This document shows, piece by piece, positions 1-10,740 of a DNA stretch of 64,000 bases. The stretch is from positions 56,854-120,853 of the forward strand of contig ML976794.1 of assembly GCA_010015655.1 (NCBI GenBank), given 5' to 3'. The position numbers were made by a program, and so were the translations under genes. The stretch's first letter is position 1. Every line of letters begins with the position of its first letter. The stretch comes from Bimuria novae-zelandiae CBS 107.79. Its lineage: Eukaryota; Ascomycota; Dothideomycetes; Pleosporales; Didymosphaeriaceae. Under the pieces are notes generated by a model. It saw nothing but the letters and a program-made list of their open reading frames with translations. It made no database searches and had not been told where the DNA came from.

Positions 1-136
1 TTACTAGCGAGTCTAGTTTAAAGAAGTAGTTTAACTACTACTATAAATATTTTGCGTTATATCTTATATTACTTAATAAGGCGCGAGATCTTGTTAATAT
101 ATAAGGCCTATAAAAGCTAGATTGTTCTATATAGGC
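1..136 (-). mobile_element. Ty1/copia remnant (copia A), distal piece
   Basis: AT-rich, stop-ridden DNA to the left of gypsy A1. The last five bases (TAGGC, 132-136) are repeated at 4343-4347 just after A1, so this piece is the continuation of the copia A element interrupted by A1. On the minus strand it lies downstream of the reverse transcriptase at about 4478-4720, where RNase H would be expected. No RNase H motif could be read through the RIP damage, and the element runs off the window edge. Confidence 0.55.
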
Positions 137-581
137 TGATATGAGACGCTCACACCTTGGGTCCGGTCCGGATTAGGGCGGTAAGGCTAAAGTAGCACTT
201 TATAGATTATTTAGTAATATAAATTAATACGACAACTTAGCGCGTAGCTATGTAATTTAATTTTATAAGAATAAAACAACTATTAGTCTATATAATAGAA
301 CGTACTTGCACAGAAGATATGTAAGTTAACTATAAGGAATATAATATAGGAAACTACCTTATATAAATATCCCTCTTGTCCTATAAAGTCCTATAGTATC
401 CTATGCCTCGTGCCTATAGGATCTCTTAGGATTCCTAGAACGTTACGTAACCTAAGTCACGTGGTCCTATAGTGTCTTATAGGCTTGGCGTCTGGGACAG
501 CCTAGGACATTACGTTATCTTTAAGTGGGGCTCGTGTACTGTCATAAGGCTCGCTTGCCCTAATGTTCCTAGGTTATAACA
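137..581 (-). repeat. 3' LTR of gypsy A1
   Basis: 445-bp long terminal repeat of family A, related along its length to copies at 5840, 16823, 36968, 51610 and 58133. The outer end is mutated (TGATATG in place of TGTTATG); the inner end is TTATAACA. Confidence 0.85.
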
Positions 582-691
582 CTATCCCCCTCCTTCCTCT
601 GCATGTCCTTATGCAGTAGCTAATGTCCTCTTAGAGTATCCTCTATTATTATTCTATTAGATATTATATAAACTTAATTAGCTAGACTACT

Positions 692-1062
692 ATAGTGTCC
701 TGCAAGTACTGTGCAAAAGAGGACTTAATCTATAAGCTATTCTTTCTTAAGACGTAGTATAATAACTACTATAAGAACGGTGTTGCTAAGTGTAAGCTAT
801 TAGAACCTATAGTTCTAAATTTTTTTATATTAATTTTAAGATAGACTAGTTTAAGCGCTTAAAAAAAGTAGCTATTATTAAGGAGAAAGTAATTATAGCA
901 GCCCTATAGGCTACTTGCGTAAAAAGAAGGAAGCTATCAAAGTAAAAGTATTTACTAAAGAAGCGTAAGGAAAAGCTCCTTACTAATTTAATAAAATTTA
1001 TTAAGGAGATTAAACGCCTTAAGGGTCTTAAGGAGCTAGACTTATACCTAGTACTATTACCC
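692..1062 (+). pseudogene. Antisense Zn2Cys6-like ORF of gypsy A1 (degraded)
   Basis: Open frame opposite to A1 gag-pol, between the chromodomain and the 3' LTR. It begins at an ATA that would be ATG before RIP. Within the first 35 codons the ligands are spaced C-X2-C-X6-C-X8-C-X2-C-X7-C. The first two are still Cys (701-703 and 710-712) and the sixth is Cys (791-793); the third to fifth read Tyr, the expected RIP product of Cys. The last residues of the motif region read Lys-Cys-Lys-Leu-Leu-Glu-Pro. A one-base insertion in a T run then shifts the frame before a Lys/Arg/Leu-rich coiled-coil-like part. The same frame is found in A2 and A3. The spacing fits the fungal Zn(II)2Cys6 binuclear cluster. 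Function is inferred from spacing only. Confidence 0.6.
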
Positions 1063-2641
1063 TTAACTAGGGTATTTTTCCTTTACTTTTGAACTTTAGC
1101 AATTTTAAACCTTTAGCCTTTTAGGCTTTATTAAAGGTTCCTTATAGAACATCTCTAAGGCGGCCTTATAATTAGTACGGTTTTTTATTAGTTCTTAGGT
1201 ATTATAGTTCTTTAGCTATCTTTCCTATTTTACTAAGTACTTACACTAACGTTTAATTTTCCGTACATTTCTAATTACTTTAACCCTGTACTACTTATTC
1301 TTAAGTTTTAGGTGTAACTCTAATTTAGCGTCTAGTAGTACTAGTTCTAATAATAATTTATAAAAAACTAGGTTTATACGCGTGTCTGTAAGTAATTATA
1401 ATTTAAAATTAACTAGGCTTTAGACTTCTTAAATTTTAAATGGTTCTTTTTAAAGATTATCTAGTTTCTTTCTTAGCTATATTATCTTAAAAAATATTTA
1501 TAAGAAAAGGACTTTATCCCTTTTCTTAAAAGTTAGCCTCTTAATTCTTTTCTTATTTATGTTTTTTACTGTTTATAGATTTTACTAGGTAATAATTTTA
1601 CGTAGCGTCTTATATAAGTCTCTTATAAGTTCTACTTTTTTAGCTGCATCTTTTGCATTTCTTTCGATATCTAACGGATTTTAGTAAGCTATTAGCTTAT
1701 ATCTATAGTTAGTATAATATGTCAAGTATCCTGTAGTTGCTAATCTTGCGCTATTGTCTGCTAGTTAAGCTATTAGTAGTAGTTTAATCTAATTATCCTA
1801 TAGCTTATTTATATATACCTAAAGGTATTATTCTAATAATTAGTTACTTCGCTCTGTTTCTCTATCTATCTTTAGGTAAAAACTTGTTGTGAGCTTGTGC
1901 TTAATACCTAGTGTGGTAGTAAATATATTCTAATACGAAGATGTAAATATCTTAGCTTTATTAGTAATAAACTTGTCTAGTTACTTAACCTAAAATATAA
2001 GTTTTTATTTTACTATATAGGCTAATTCTTTTGCTAATATAGCTTCCTTAATTAGCATAAATCTTAATTTCTTAGTTATTTAGTAAACTATAACTAAAAT
2101 AAAGTTATAGAGACGTTTATTTCTTAGTGCTAATAACGCTAAGAGCTTTATAATAAAGTCTATAATTATACTTAATTATAATCTTAGGGGCGGCTAGAGT
2201 AATTATAGAAGGCCGTAGGGCTTATATCTCTTCAGCTTATTTTTGTAACATGCTAAATAGTTACCTAGTACCTTTTATACTATCTACTATAGCCTAGAAA
2301 TAACGTATTTATTCGCGACTTAGCGCGTTATCTTTATAATTCTTAAGTACTCTTATTCCTTATCTTCGTGTAGTCTTTTAACTAATAGTAGTACTATTTA
2401 GTTACTTACTTGCACCTTGTTCTTATAATTACGCGTAAATAACTTTAGAGCCTAGTTTAAGTTATACGCGTGTTAATTATCGCTTATAAGGTTTTTATAG
2501 TCTTAAAAATTAGCTATAAGAAGTCTATAATAAGTAAAGTCTATACGTTGTGCTTCTAGTATAAGCGTAAGCTACGTCTTATTATAGCGCAGCGTTTTGT
2601 CCTCTACCTTTATAACAATAGCGTCGTGGTTAATATCGCCT

Positions 2642-2676
<35 letters not shown>

Positions 2677-3924
2677 NNNNNNNNNNAAATTAGATTGTTT
2701 GCTAAGGGCGTCTATCGCTTTATTAGCTATTCTTACTAGGCAGATAATTTAAAGTTATATTTTACTAACTATTTAGACTACCTAGTCTGCCTTCTATTAA
2801 GCTTCTTCGTAGTTATAAAGTAGGTAAAGTTTAAGTAGTTTAAAAAATTTACTTAATAAGCTATAATAATTATACTATTACTAGTATAGCTCGTTACCTA
2901 GTAATACCTCAGTTTTTTAAGTCCTTAGGCTTACTATCTAGGCCCGTAGCTTCCTGTATCTAGTCCTTAATCTAAGATATCTTAGAAAACTCTTAAACCT
3001 TATACTACTTATATTATTATTAATATATAGCGTAAGCTTCCTAGATCCTGTCGGATTCGTAGACTCCTAGAATCCCGTGTTAAGAGTAGTCTAGAGTTAG
3101 GCACTCTTGTCTTACTAGTGCGTAATGTCCTAGGTAGTTGTCCGACGAGGCTGCTTCTTCTTATAGGCTTAGATACGCCACACATTGTAGGTGGCACTTA
3201 TCCTATAGCGTTAGCAGATACTCCTCGTCTCGTCCTGGCTACGTTATTCCTGTTAGCGTAGTAGGGTCCCTCGGGTCCAACCCTTGCGGGAACTATTCGG
3301 TTTCGAGCTTCTGTTGCATGTGTAGCTTACACGTGTTTAGGAAACACTTGTACTATCCGTTCTACTTGTGGTGCTTTGCCTAGTAGAGTGGAAAGTATTT
3401 ATAGTAATTATTAGTTGCTATGTATTAGTTTTTATTAAGTTAGTAATAGTCCGGGTCTCCTAGGATGCGAGCCGCCTTAGCCCACTTCCTTTAGTGCCGT
3501 GGGCACACCTTTTTTATGCATTGCCACTACTTGGCGCGCGGGTGTTATTCTACCATCGTGATTTAGAAGAGGTGTTGTTTTAGGATTCCTTGTATTTTTT
3601 CTGCTAACTAGTAGACGTCCCATATATGCGGCCCTTGCACGATTACCTTTTCTATACACTAGGGTGGATAGTACATTCCGCTATTGCACATCTAGCACGT
3701 ATTATTTGCTAGGTAGTTAAATATATTATGTTCGCGCAGGACCCTTCGTACCTCAACCTACTCTATAGGTAGTTTAGGAATTTCCTACGTAAGATCCTCG
3801 TCTTCGCTGGCCAGAGTTGACATAGCTATTACTATATTAATAAGGTTAGTTGTATTAACCTCCGTCTTCTGCTTTTTGCAGTCTTTGGCGAAATATCTCT
3901 ATTCTCTATAGCGAAGGCATGCTC
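1063..3924 (-). pseudogene. Gag-pol remnant of gypsy A1
   Basis: Degraded polyprotein on the minus strand, aligned by eye with A2 (24150-36430). About 3400-2900 matches the protease-proximal region of A2 near 25900-26300, and about 2890-2690 matches the A2 RNase H end near 28090-28240. About 1.8 kb present in A2, including the YLDD box of reverse transcriptase, is absent. The rest covers integrase and C-terminal chromodomain. Stops are TAA/TAG throughout. Confidence 0.75.
2644..2686. other. Poly-T run and 10-N assembly gap
   Basis: 33 consecutive T followed by ten N. In the A2 homologue the matching place is a short A run (about 28249), so a homopolymer expansion probably stopped sequencing here. 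The true length is unknown. Confidence 0.95.
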
Positions 3925-4342
3925 TGGTCTAGGTTAAGGTAGTAAGGCTAAAGTAGCACTTTATAGATTATTTAATAATATAAATTAATGCGACAACTGA
4001 GCGCGTGGCTATATAATTTAATTTTATAAAAATAAAATAACTATTAGTCTATATAATAGAACGTACTTGCATAGAAGATATGTAAGTTAACTATAAGGAG
4101 CATAACATAGGAAACTATCTTGTATAAATATCCCTCTTATCCTATAAAGTCCTATAATATCCTATACCTCGTGCCTATAGGATCTCTTGGGATTCCTGGG
4201 ACGTTACGTGACCTAAGTTACGTGGTCCTACGGTGTCCTATATGCTTGGCGTCTGGGACAGCCTAGGATATTACGTCATCCTTGAGTGGGGCTCGTGTAC
4301 CGTTATAAGGCTCGCTTGCCCCGATGTTCCTAGGTTATAACA
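3925..4342 (-). repeat. 5' LTR of gypsy A1 (inner end truncated)
   Basis: Matches 161-581 closely, but the last 20-30 bases on the internal side are replaced by unrelated sequence. The outer end TTATAACA is followed by the target duplication TAGGC. Confidence 0.8.
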
Positions 4343-4439
4343 TAGGCGGTCTCTAATAATTTTGATCTCTAAAAACTACTATAGGTTATTACTACTAGTA
4401 AGTATAAATTTAGTACTTATTATTACTAGAGCAGCTTTA

Positions 4440-4765
4440 GCAGCTTACTTCTATAATTTATTATAAGTCATAATAAAGTTATCTATATAGAAAAAAATAA
4501 TAATACTATCCTTAAGAAGATAACATGGCTCCTAGGACACTATTTTAAGACTAATATCGCGGAGCGTTGATGCAAACTCTCTCTGCCAAAGTAGTAGAGA
4601 TATGTGCAGTCCATATAGTGCTTTGTGTAGTTGGAGGACTGTCCTTGCTCTAGAGTAACCGTGGGGCATTCTCATGTAGATTTCGCTGTCCAGTTTTGCG
4701 TGAACGAAAACGTTTGTAACGTAATGTTAAATAAGCTCTAGGTTAAACTAAGCTATAATTACTAT
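4440..4765 (-). pseudogene. Copia A reverse transcriptase fragment
   Basis: On the minus strand this reads as Ty1/copia reverse transcriptase. The segment FVHAKLDSEIYM (RT motif after the first catalytic Asp) is followed by KALYGL (4607-4624), LLWQREFAS and, after one TAG, the YVDD box read as YIDN (4478-4489). The order and spacing are those of copia RT, which places it in Pseudoviridae-like elements, not gypsy. About 200 bases (4500-4720) are almost free of RIP stops although both sides are saturated. The second Asp of the catalytic pair is mutated, so the enzyme is dead. Confidence 0.85.
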
Positions 4766-5839
4766 ACGCATAAAAAGATTATTTTATAAGTATTATAGCG
4801 TAGGTTTCCTGTAAGGTAAAGTACTATTATTGGTTACCTATTATAACTAGTTATACCTTACACTTCTATAGTTAATAGTATTTATTAAACTTATAAGTAT
4901 AAATTTATATGTAATTAAGAACATAATATCTTACTGCTTTGACTAAAAAGGTATCTACCTTACTCTAGAACTTTATTTTACACTAACTCTAAAGATAGGA
5001 TTTTTCGACTTTTTTTCTATAAGAAATATAGTAGATAATCTTTAAGTTTGTCTTTGCAGGTAGGTAGTTTTAGTAGTAAGCTTTAGTATAGTTTCTTACT
5101 AGTAATAATTATGCGCTTTAGCTATACCTTATTAAGAGTCTTTTTATTAATAAGACTACGGAGATCCTGCTTTTATGCCTGATATAAAAGCGACGACCTA
5201 AAGGCTTATTTATTATTACCTAGTCTATACTATTAAGGTTAGTTTAGCTTAATTGCCTCCTGCTATTAGTTATATAAGATGTATTATTAGTAGTAGCGGT
5301 AAAAGAGATATTGAATATGTATACATAACTTTCTTATTTTACTTATATTTAAGAGCTTCTTTAATCTCTTCCTCTAGCGCTTTACTAATTGTTTTATTTT
5401 TTAAAATAGGACTTAGTAGCCTACTTTTATTAAGGTAAAGGGGATAACTCTATTAATCGCACCTAGGCTACTATTTCTTTTAATATACTATATATAAACT
5501 TATCTATTAAATCTTTAGTTTTATCTAAGAACATAGTATTCTTGTCAAATATTACGTCGCGAGTACTAATTATCTTTACTAGAGAAGGAATCTATATCCT
5601 CTAGACATTACTTAATTTATAGCTAACTAGATAACCTATCTAGGCTTTAGGGTCTAGCTGCTAGAGCTTTCTCTTACTACGTTTAATGTTATTAGTTATA
5701 GTAAAGGCCTTACAGCTATAGACTTTTAAGTAAGCTTAATTTAGCTTTTTTAGTTAGGTAACAATACCGTTCTAGAAAGCTACTATTATAAAGAATACTT
5801 TATATAAAGATTACTATTAATTAGCGTAATTTAGGATTT

Positions 5840-6316
5840 TGTTATGAGGCTCTCACACCTTGTTCCGATCCGGGTTAGGGCGGTAAGGTATCGTGGTGCT
5901 TCACGGATTATTCAGTGGTACAAGTTGATGCGACACTTAGCGCGAGGCTAGACAATCCAATCTTATAACGAAGTAAGATAACTATTAGTCTGTATAGGAG
6001 AACGTACTCGCACAGAAGATATGTGAGTTAACTACAAGGAGGGAAACAACATAGGAGAATCGTCACACTATATACCAGTCTGTTTCCTCCCTTGTCCCTG
6101 GGTGCTCTGTCGTTCCCCACAGAGCGCAGTCGCTCTGTGGGCCCTTACAGAGCGTCGGTGTGTCGGCGCTCTGTCCGCCAAGACAGAGCGTCGTCACGTG
6201 ATACATTGGTCCGGCGTGTTGCCCTACGGCCCTCGTGCCGTGCGACCTGCGTCCCTTCCTGGACACCTCGTCCACCATAGAGATTCATTCCTGCGCTATC
6301 CTTCGGGATCGTAACA
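5840..6316 (-). repeat. Solo LTR of gypsy family A
   Basis: 477-bp LTR beginning TGTTATGAGG and ending CGTAACA, flanked by a perfect 5-bp duplication GATTT (5835-5839 and 6317-6321). No internal region is attached, so it is a recombination product (solo LTR) inside copia A. It is much less RIP-mutated than other family-A LTRs and contains GTCACGTGAT at 6193-6202. Open frames on both strands at 6063-6314 are accidental. Confidence 0.9.
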
Positions 6317-8294
6317 GATTTAATTATAGGGGTAGACTATAGCTTAGGTAATCTTAAACTATATTTACTAAAATAAGTTAGTGTTAAGTCGTATTGCACG
6401 TGCTTTTTCTTTACTATACCACTTAAGTATTTAGTCCCTCTATTTTATACTTAAGTATTAGGTGCTAAAGGCTTAATCCTAATCTCTTACGTCAGGCACT
6501 ACTTTTTAATATTTACTTTAATAAACGAGATCCTATCATTAGATTTAATTACTTTTACTATAATACTATATTATACTTTTATAAATAGTATAAAGGTGCT
6601 AAGTAATTTAATAATTAAGCGTGCTAGGTAATTATCTTCAAAGTAGAAGCCCTATGCGAAGCTAGAGAATTAATTAATTATTAGTATTTAGCTCTTCTCT
6701 TTTATTAAGCTCTCTACTTCGTAGTTATAAAAATTAATTACAACTTGCTTACTAGGACCTTTAGTTAGCTCCTTAGCTCGCTAGCGTATTTACTATTTTA
6801 GTTTTACTTTACCGTAGGCATTATACTTAATAGGAAGGAAGCCTTTAATTTTTATCCCTTTAAATTACTATACGAGGTGTTTAAGAGCCTAAGAGCCTAA
6901 AGGCCTAAATAGCCTAATTATTAGTGCTAGGTTAATACGTTTACTTTTTATAATCTTCATTTAATGCGTATGTTAGTCTTATAGATAGCATGCGTAGCTT
7001 TAGTAGGAGTACTACTTGCTATCCTTATCCTATATTCCAATACCCACTATCTATATAACTCTTAAAGTTCTACTAATATAATATTATCTCTTCTCTTTAG
7101 AGTTATTAGGTCTACTTTTATATCCCACTAAAGGCCTTGCCTTTAAAGTAATTAGAATACTATAAGATTATAGAGCAGAGTAAGGCAATAGGTAATATTA
7201 TTTAGCTATATTATTTAATTACTACTTACACTTTCTACGTTAAGATAGACGCTTTCGTATCCTTTCATCTATATTTATATATTTCCTACCTATATAAAGT
7301 CTCCTGGCACCGGTGGCTAGTATAGGACGAAGCAATTTATGTCGTTAAAAATATAGCAAGTTATGTCCTAAATTAAGTATAGCTAAGTATCGTAATAGGT
7401 ATGTGTTTAAGCTAGTATAAAAGTATATAGCTTTAAAGCTTACTAAGATTTTAGTTATCTTGCGTTTATCTAGTTACTTATTATTAGCTTTAGTAATTCG
7501 AGTTAGAGTAGAAGTATGTAATAATTTAATTTTAGGTATTTAAGACCTTAGCATATTTACTATTCTTAACTTTTTTTAGAAGTTAGTATTATGTTCTAGC
7601 CTAAGCTTAACTAGCTTTACTATAAGAGGGTTCGCTTTAAACTAGTCTAGCTACTTATTAAAAAAGGTATAAAAACAGTTTTAAAGACTATAGCGTAGTT
7701 TATAAGTAGAGTAATAATTAACACTAATTACTATTAGCTTAAGATTTTAAAGCGACCGCTTAAATGTAGTATATTAATTATTATTTTATTATTTTTAATT
7801 CTAAGATCTTCCCTAACTTTTAGATAATACTATTTTATCCATACTAGACGCGTCCCTGTCTATAGTCTAGGTAGATTTACCACTATTAGCGAGAGACAAA
7901 CCTGCAATAGTAAAAGCGCCCTTTTATTTATCCTTAATTAGATGCTATGAAATAATATAGTTTTAGAAAAGTTTTATTATATGCTTCTATATTACTGAAA
8001 GGTCGTTACCTATATAGGTTCGACATAAATAACTGTCATTATAAAGTCTTCTTTAACTAATTCTATTCTTTAAAGCTTAAGAACGCGATTAGTCTTTGCT
8101 TTTATAGCTATATAGCCTATAATCTAATTATTCTTATTAGCTTAAGGGTTCTTAGTATCTTGCCCTTACTTGTTAATGTTTATCTAAAAAGTTAATCCTA
8201 ACGATAATTATAAGGTTATTAATCTATTACAATATTATTATTGTTTTTGAAAATATAGTAGTTATTCTATATATGCGCGAAGATTATTAATTAG

Positions 8295-8466
8295 TGTTGC
8301 AAAAGGCACCTTGCTAGAGCTTTCTGCGCTAGCTAGGGTTGAGCCGAGCAGCCAAGTAGCCAAGCACGCGATCCCCTGAACCTATAAATAGCTAGTCGTT
8401 GTAGAGCTTCCTCTCCTTAATAGACTTTATTTTTAAGCTCCCTGATCGTTATAACTGTGCGCTATA
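8295..8466 (+). repeat. 5' LTR of element F
   Basis: 172 bp, same length and order as 10049-10220. Inner end GCGCTATA corresponds to GCGCCACA in the other copy. Differences are mainly C/T and G/A transitions. Confidence 0.9.
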
Positions 8467-8540
8467 GTTATAAGCCTAGTACCTTTATAACGCTTTATAA
8501 TATACTTGCTTTACACTAGCTAATAATTATAGTAATAAAC

Positions 8541-9710
8541 TATTCCCTACTCTTTATTATCCTTACGCTTACGTCTTGACGCTTACAACCTGTAATAGAG
8601 CTAGACTATACGACGACTGCTATAAAGCTCTTAGCAAGTAACTAACTTATAGATTATAACTTATTCCTACCTTAGTACGCGCAGCTTAAGTACTACGTAA
8701 AGGCTTAAGGGATATAGAGTTATATTAACCCTAAGGCTCTTAAGCAGATAAACATACATAACCAGGCTCTAGAGCTACTAGACATAAATACTAGGGGCGA
8801 GCCCCGTGCATAATAGCTTAAGCGCTATAAGCTAGAGTCTGCTATTTATAGTTAGCTCGTAATAAAGCTTTAGGCACTTTAGAACTAGGTCTACGCTATA
8901 GTTAATCTATAAAGGCTAAAACTTATAATACTATAGTTAAGTAAGTAGTAGACGCTGTAGGCGCTAATTAGAGAACTTAAGAATAATCTCTGTCCAAGCA
9001 ATGATAATTGGAAGGAGCAGGTATAACATACATACAGAGAGGTCACCCTACGCCCACAGAACAGCAGAACAACAGACACAACTAAATGGCTATCCGAATA
9101 GAACCGCGCACACGCTAACGCTGTGCTCCTAGATCTCCTAGAGATAAAGGGTACGCTGCTAATAAAGGATTTCCTACGCTTAGCACTACGATACAACTAT
9201 AAGTAGGCTTAAAGAAAGCTTAATAACTTATCGCGACTAGGCGCAGTGGCAACTCTATCTCTAGAAAGATACGCTCGCTAGCTCGCGTAGCTCGACTAAA
9301 TAACTAAGCACGCAGGTATATACGCTACGCTTAAAGGGCGCACTCCTAATACAAGCTATAAGTACCTATATAGAGTAAATAGCTAGTATTAATAGAAGCC
9401 TATAAAGTGTAACCACCTTTAGTACGCGCTCTAGGGAGAAGCTCCTTATAAGCTTTATAATAAGCCTATAAGCAAGGAGATTAGTAAAATTAAGAGCTAA
9501 ATTTAAAAGAATTAGTAGAAGGTGTTATTAACTAAGCTTAAGTATAAGGGGTGGATAGTAGACCCTCCTTTAGTCTTTCTAAGGAATATTAAAGTATAGG
9601 TTATAGTAAGCCTATAAGTAAGTAAGCCTTTGCTAGCTAGGCGTTATAATCCTATAGCTACCTATTTCTTATATTTATATACGCAGGTACTTGCACGGGT
9701 CATGTTATAA
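8541..9710 (+). pseudogene. Gag-like ORF of element F (RIP-mutated)
   Basis: One frame can be followed for about 390 codons with no net frameshift, ending at TAA 9708-9710. Every interruption is TAA or TAG. An early part reads LKYYVKA.GI.SYINPKAL, resembling the Trp/Tyr-rich start of copia Gag domains; about 100 codons on comes TTDTTKWLSE and later LLDLLEIKGTLLIKDFL. The middle (about 8980-9190) is nearly unmutated. No zinc knuckle or protease motif was seen. The start codon is not certain because upstream codons are damaged. Likely role: nucleocapsid protein for packaging element F; this is inferred from position and resemblance only. Confidence 0.6.
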
Positions 9711-9892
9711 GTAAATAGCTACCCTTAAACGTTTATTAAAGCTCCGTAGCAGAAGTACTCTACTCCTTTTATTTTTTTACCTTTCTACGCAGGTACTCGC
9801 GCGGGTTACGTTATAAGTAGATAATTACTCTTAAACGTTTATTAAAGCTCTATAGTAGAAGTACGCTACTCCCATTTCTTCTTTACCTTTCT
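9681..9892 (+). repeat. 106-bp tandem duplication in element F
   Basis: Two head-to-tail units, 9681-9786 and 9787-9892, each starting ACGCAGGTAC and ending near TTTACCTTTCT. They lie between the gag-like stop and the 3' LTR. Differences are mostly transitions. Confidence 0.85.
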
Positions 9893-10048
9893 CCTAGAAC
9901 TATATATAAACTAGCTACTTAGACTAATTACCTAGCAAGCTAAGGATCTGAGCTAGACGCTTTTTAAGCTCTACGCGCAAGTTTACTACCTTTTATACTT
10001 TAAGTTATTATTTAGCTTATCTTACTACGCTTTATAAGCTAAGGGGTA

Positions 10049-10220
10049 TATTATAAAAGGCACCTTGCTAGAGCTTTTTACGCTAGCTAGGGTTAAGCTA
10101 AATAGCTAAGTAGCTAAGCACGCAATCCCTTAAACTTATAAATAGCTAGTCGTCGTAGAGCTTCCTCTCCTTAATAGACTTTGTTTTCGAGCTCCCTAAT
10201 CGTTGTGACTGTGCGCCACA
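10049..10220 (+). repeat. 3' LTR of element F
   Basis: 172 bp. Its start reads TATTATAAAAGG (RIP form of TGTTGCAAAAGG). Ends GCGCCACA, followed by target duplication ATTAG. Confidence 0.9.
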
Positions 10221-10225
10221 ATTAG

Positions 10226-10740
10226 AGAAAGGTAACTACCTTATTAAGATCTACCTTTTCTTCTTAATAGGCTTAATCTGTAATCTTGTAGATCTCGAAC
10301 TATCCTTTATAATAGTTGCTATTATCCTTGCATGCTTTCGTACCTCCTAGTAATAAATAAGATAGTAATATTACTGCATTATTTAGGTTCGTATTTATGT
10401 AGATGGCGTTTAGCTAGTAGTTGCCTATTAACAGGGGTACTGGCATTATAAGTTTCTACTTTAGTTTATTTATTAGTACTAAGTTAATAATACTTTAGAC
10501 TTTAAGGAATTAGTATTTTGTTTTACGCTATTTAAGCTATTGTATATAATTTATGTAGTTAGTTAGGATTACTATAGGATTTCTAAGGGTTAATAGTGCT
10601 AACGTGATTAGTTAAGGTAGTAAGACTCTTATTTATTAAATTAAAAGGTGTTCTTAATAAAATAGAAAATAATTATTAATTCTTCGCCGTTTTTCGTGCT
10701 ATAGGAGGTAGTACCTATATAACTATTGTATCGGCGCAGG
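10226..10740. other. RIP-mutated DNA, probably copia A continuation
   Basis: About 500 bases of AT-rich, stop-dense sequence right of element F. By position on the minus strand this would be the 5' (gag) part of copia A, but no motif could be read. Nothing else is seen. Confidence 0.35.

Larger units (their letters stand above)
137..4342 (-). mobile_element. Ty3/gypsy element A1, internally deleted
   Basis: Minus-strand member of gypsy family A. The 3' LTR (137-581) and a truncated 5' LTR (about 3925-4342) enclose 3.3 kb of internal DNA, and a perfect 5-bp target duplication TAGGC flanks it (132-136 and 4343-4347). The internal part matches A2 and A3 in order: zinc-knuckle/protease region (about 3924-2890), a jump straight to RNase H (about 2890-2690), then integrase and chromodomain. 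The reverse transcriptase core is missing. A polypurine tract (on the minus strand) abuts the 3' LTR at 582-600. RIP damage is heavy. A sequencing gap lies at 2677-2686. Confidence 0.85.
4343..8294 (-). mobile_element. Ty1/copia remnant (copia A)
   Basis: Minus-strand copia-type element interrupted by A1 at 4343, by a solo LTR at 5840-6316 and by element F at 8295. The reverse transcriptase end (4460-4760) is clearly recognisable. Above it come heavily RIP-mutated regions where integrase and gag should lie (4760-8294), readable only as AT-rich sequence with dense TAA/TAG. The 5' LTR was not identified. Confidence 0.7.
8295..10220 (+). mobile_element. Short-LTR, gag-only retrotransposon (element F)
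   Basis: Two 172-bp direct repeats (8295-8466 and 10049-10220) enclose 1.58 kb. The left repeat starts TGTTGCAAAAGG and the right one ends TGCGCCACA, and the whole is flanked by ATTAG (8290-8294 and 10221-10225). The only coding frame is gag-like (8541-9710); no protease, integrase or reverse transcriptase is present. It is therefore a non-autonomous element of the TRIM/TR-GAG kind and would need another element's enzymes. It sits in or next to copia A. Confidence 0.85.

Noticed and set aside
6063..6314. Overlapping open frames on both strands (60-71 codons)
   Set aside because: They lie wholly inside an unmutated solo LTR and have no domain; the LTR ends and target duplication explain the sequence.
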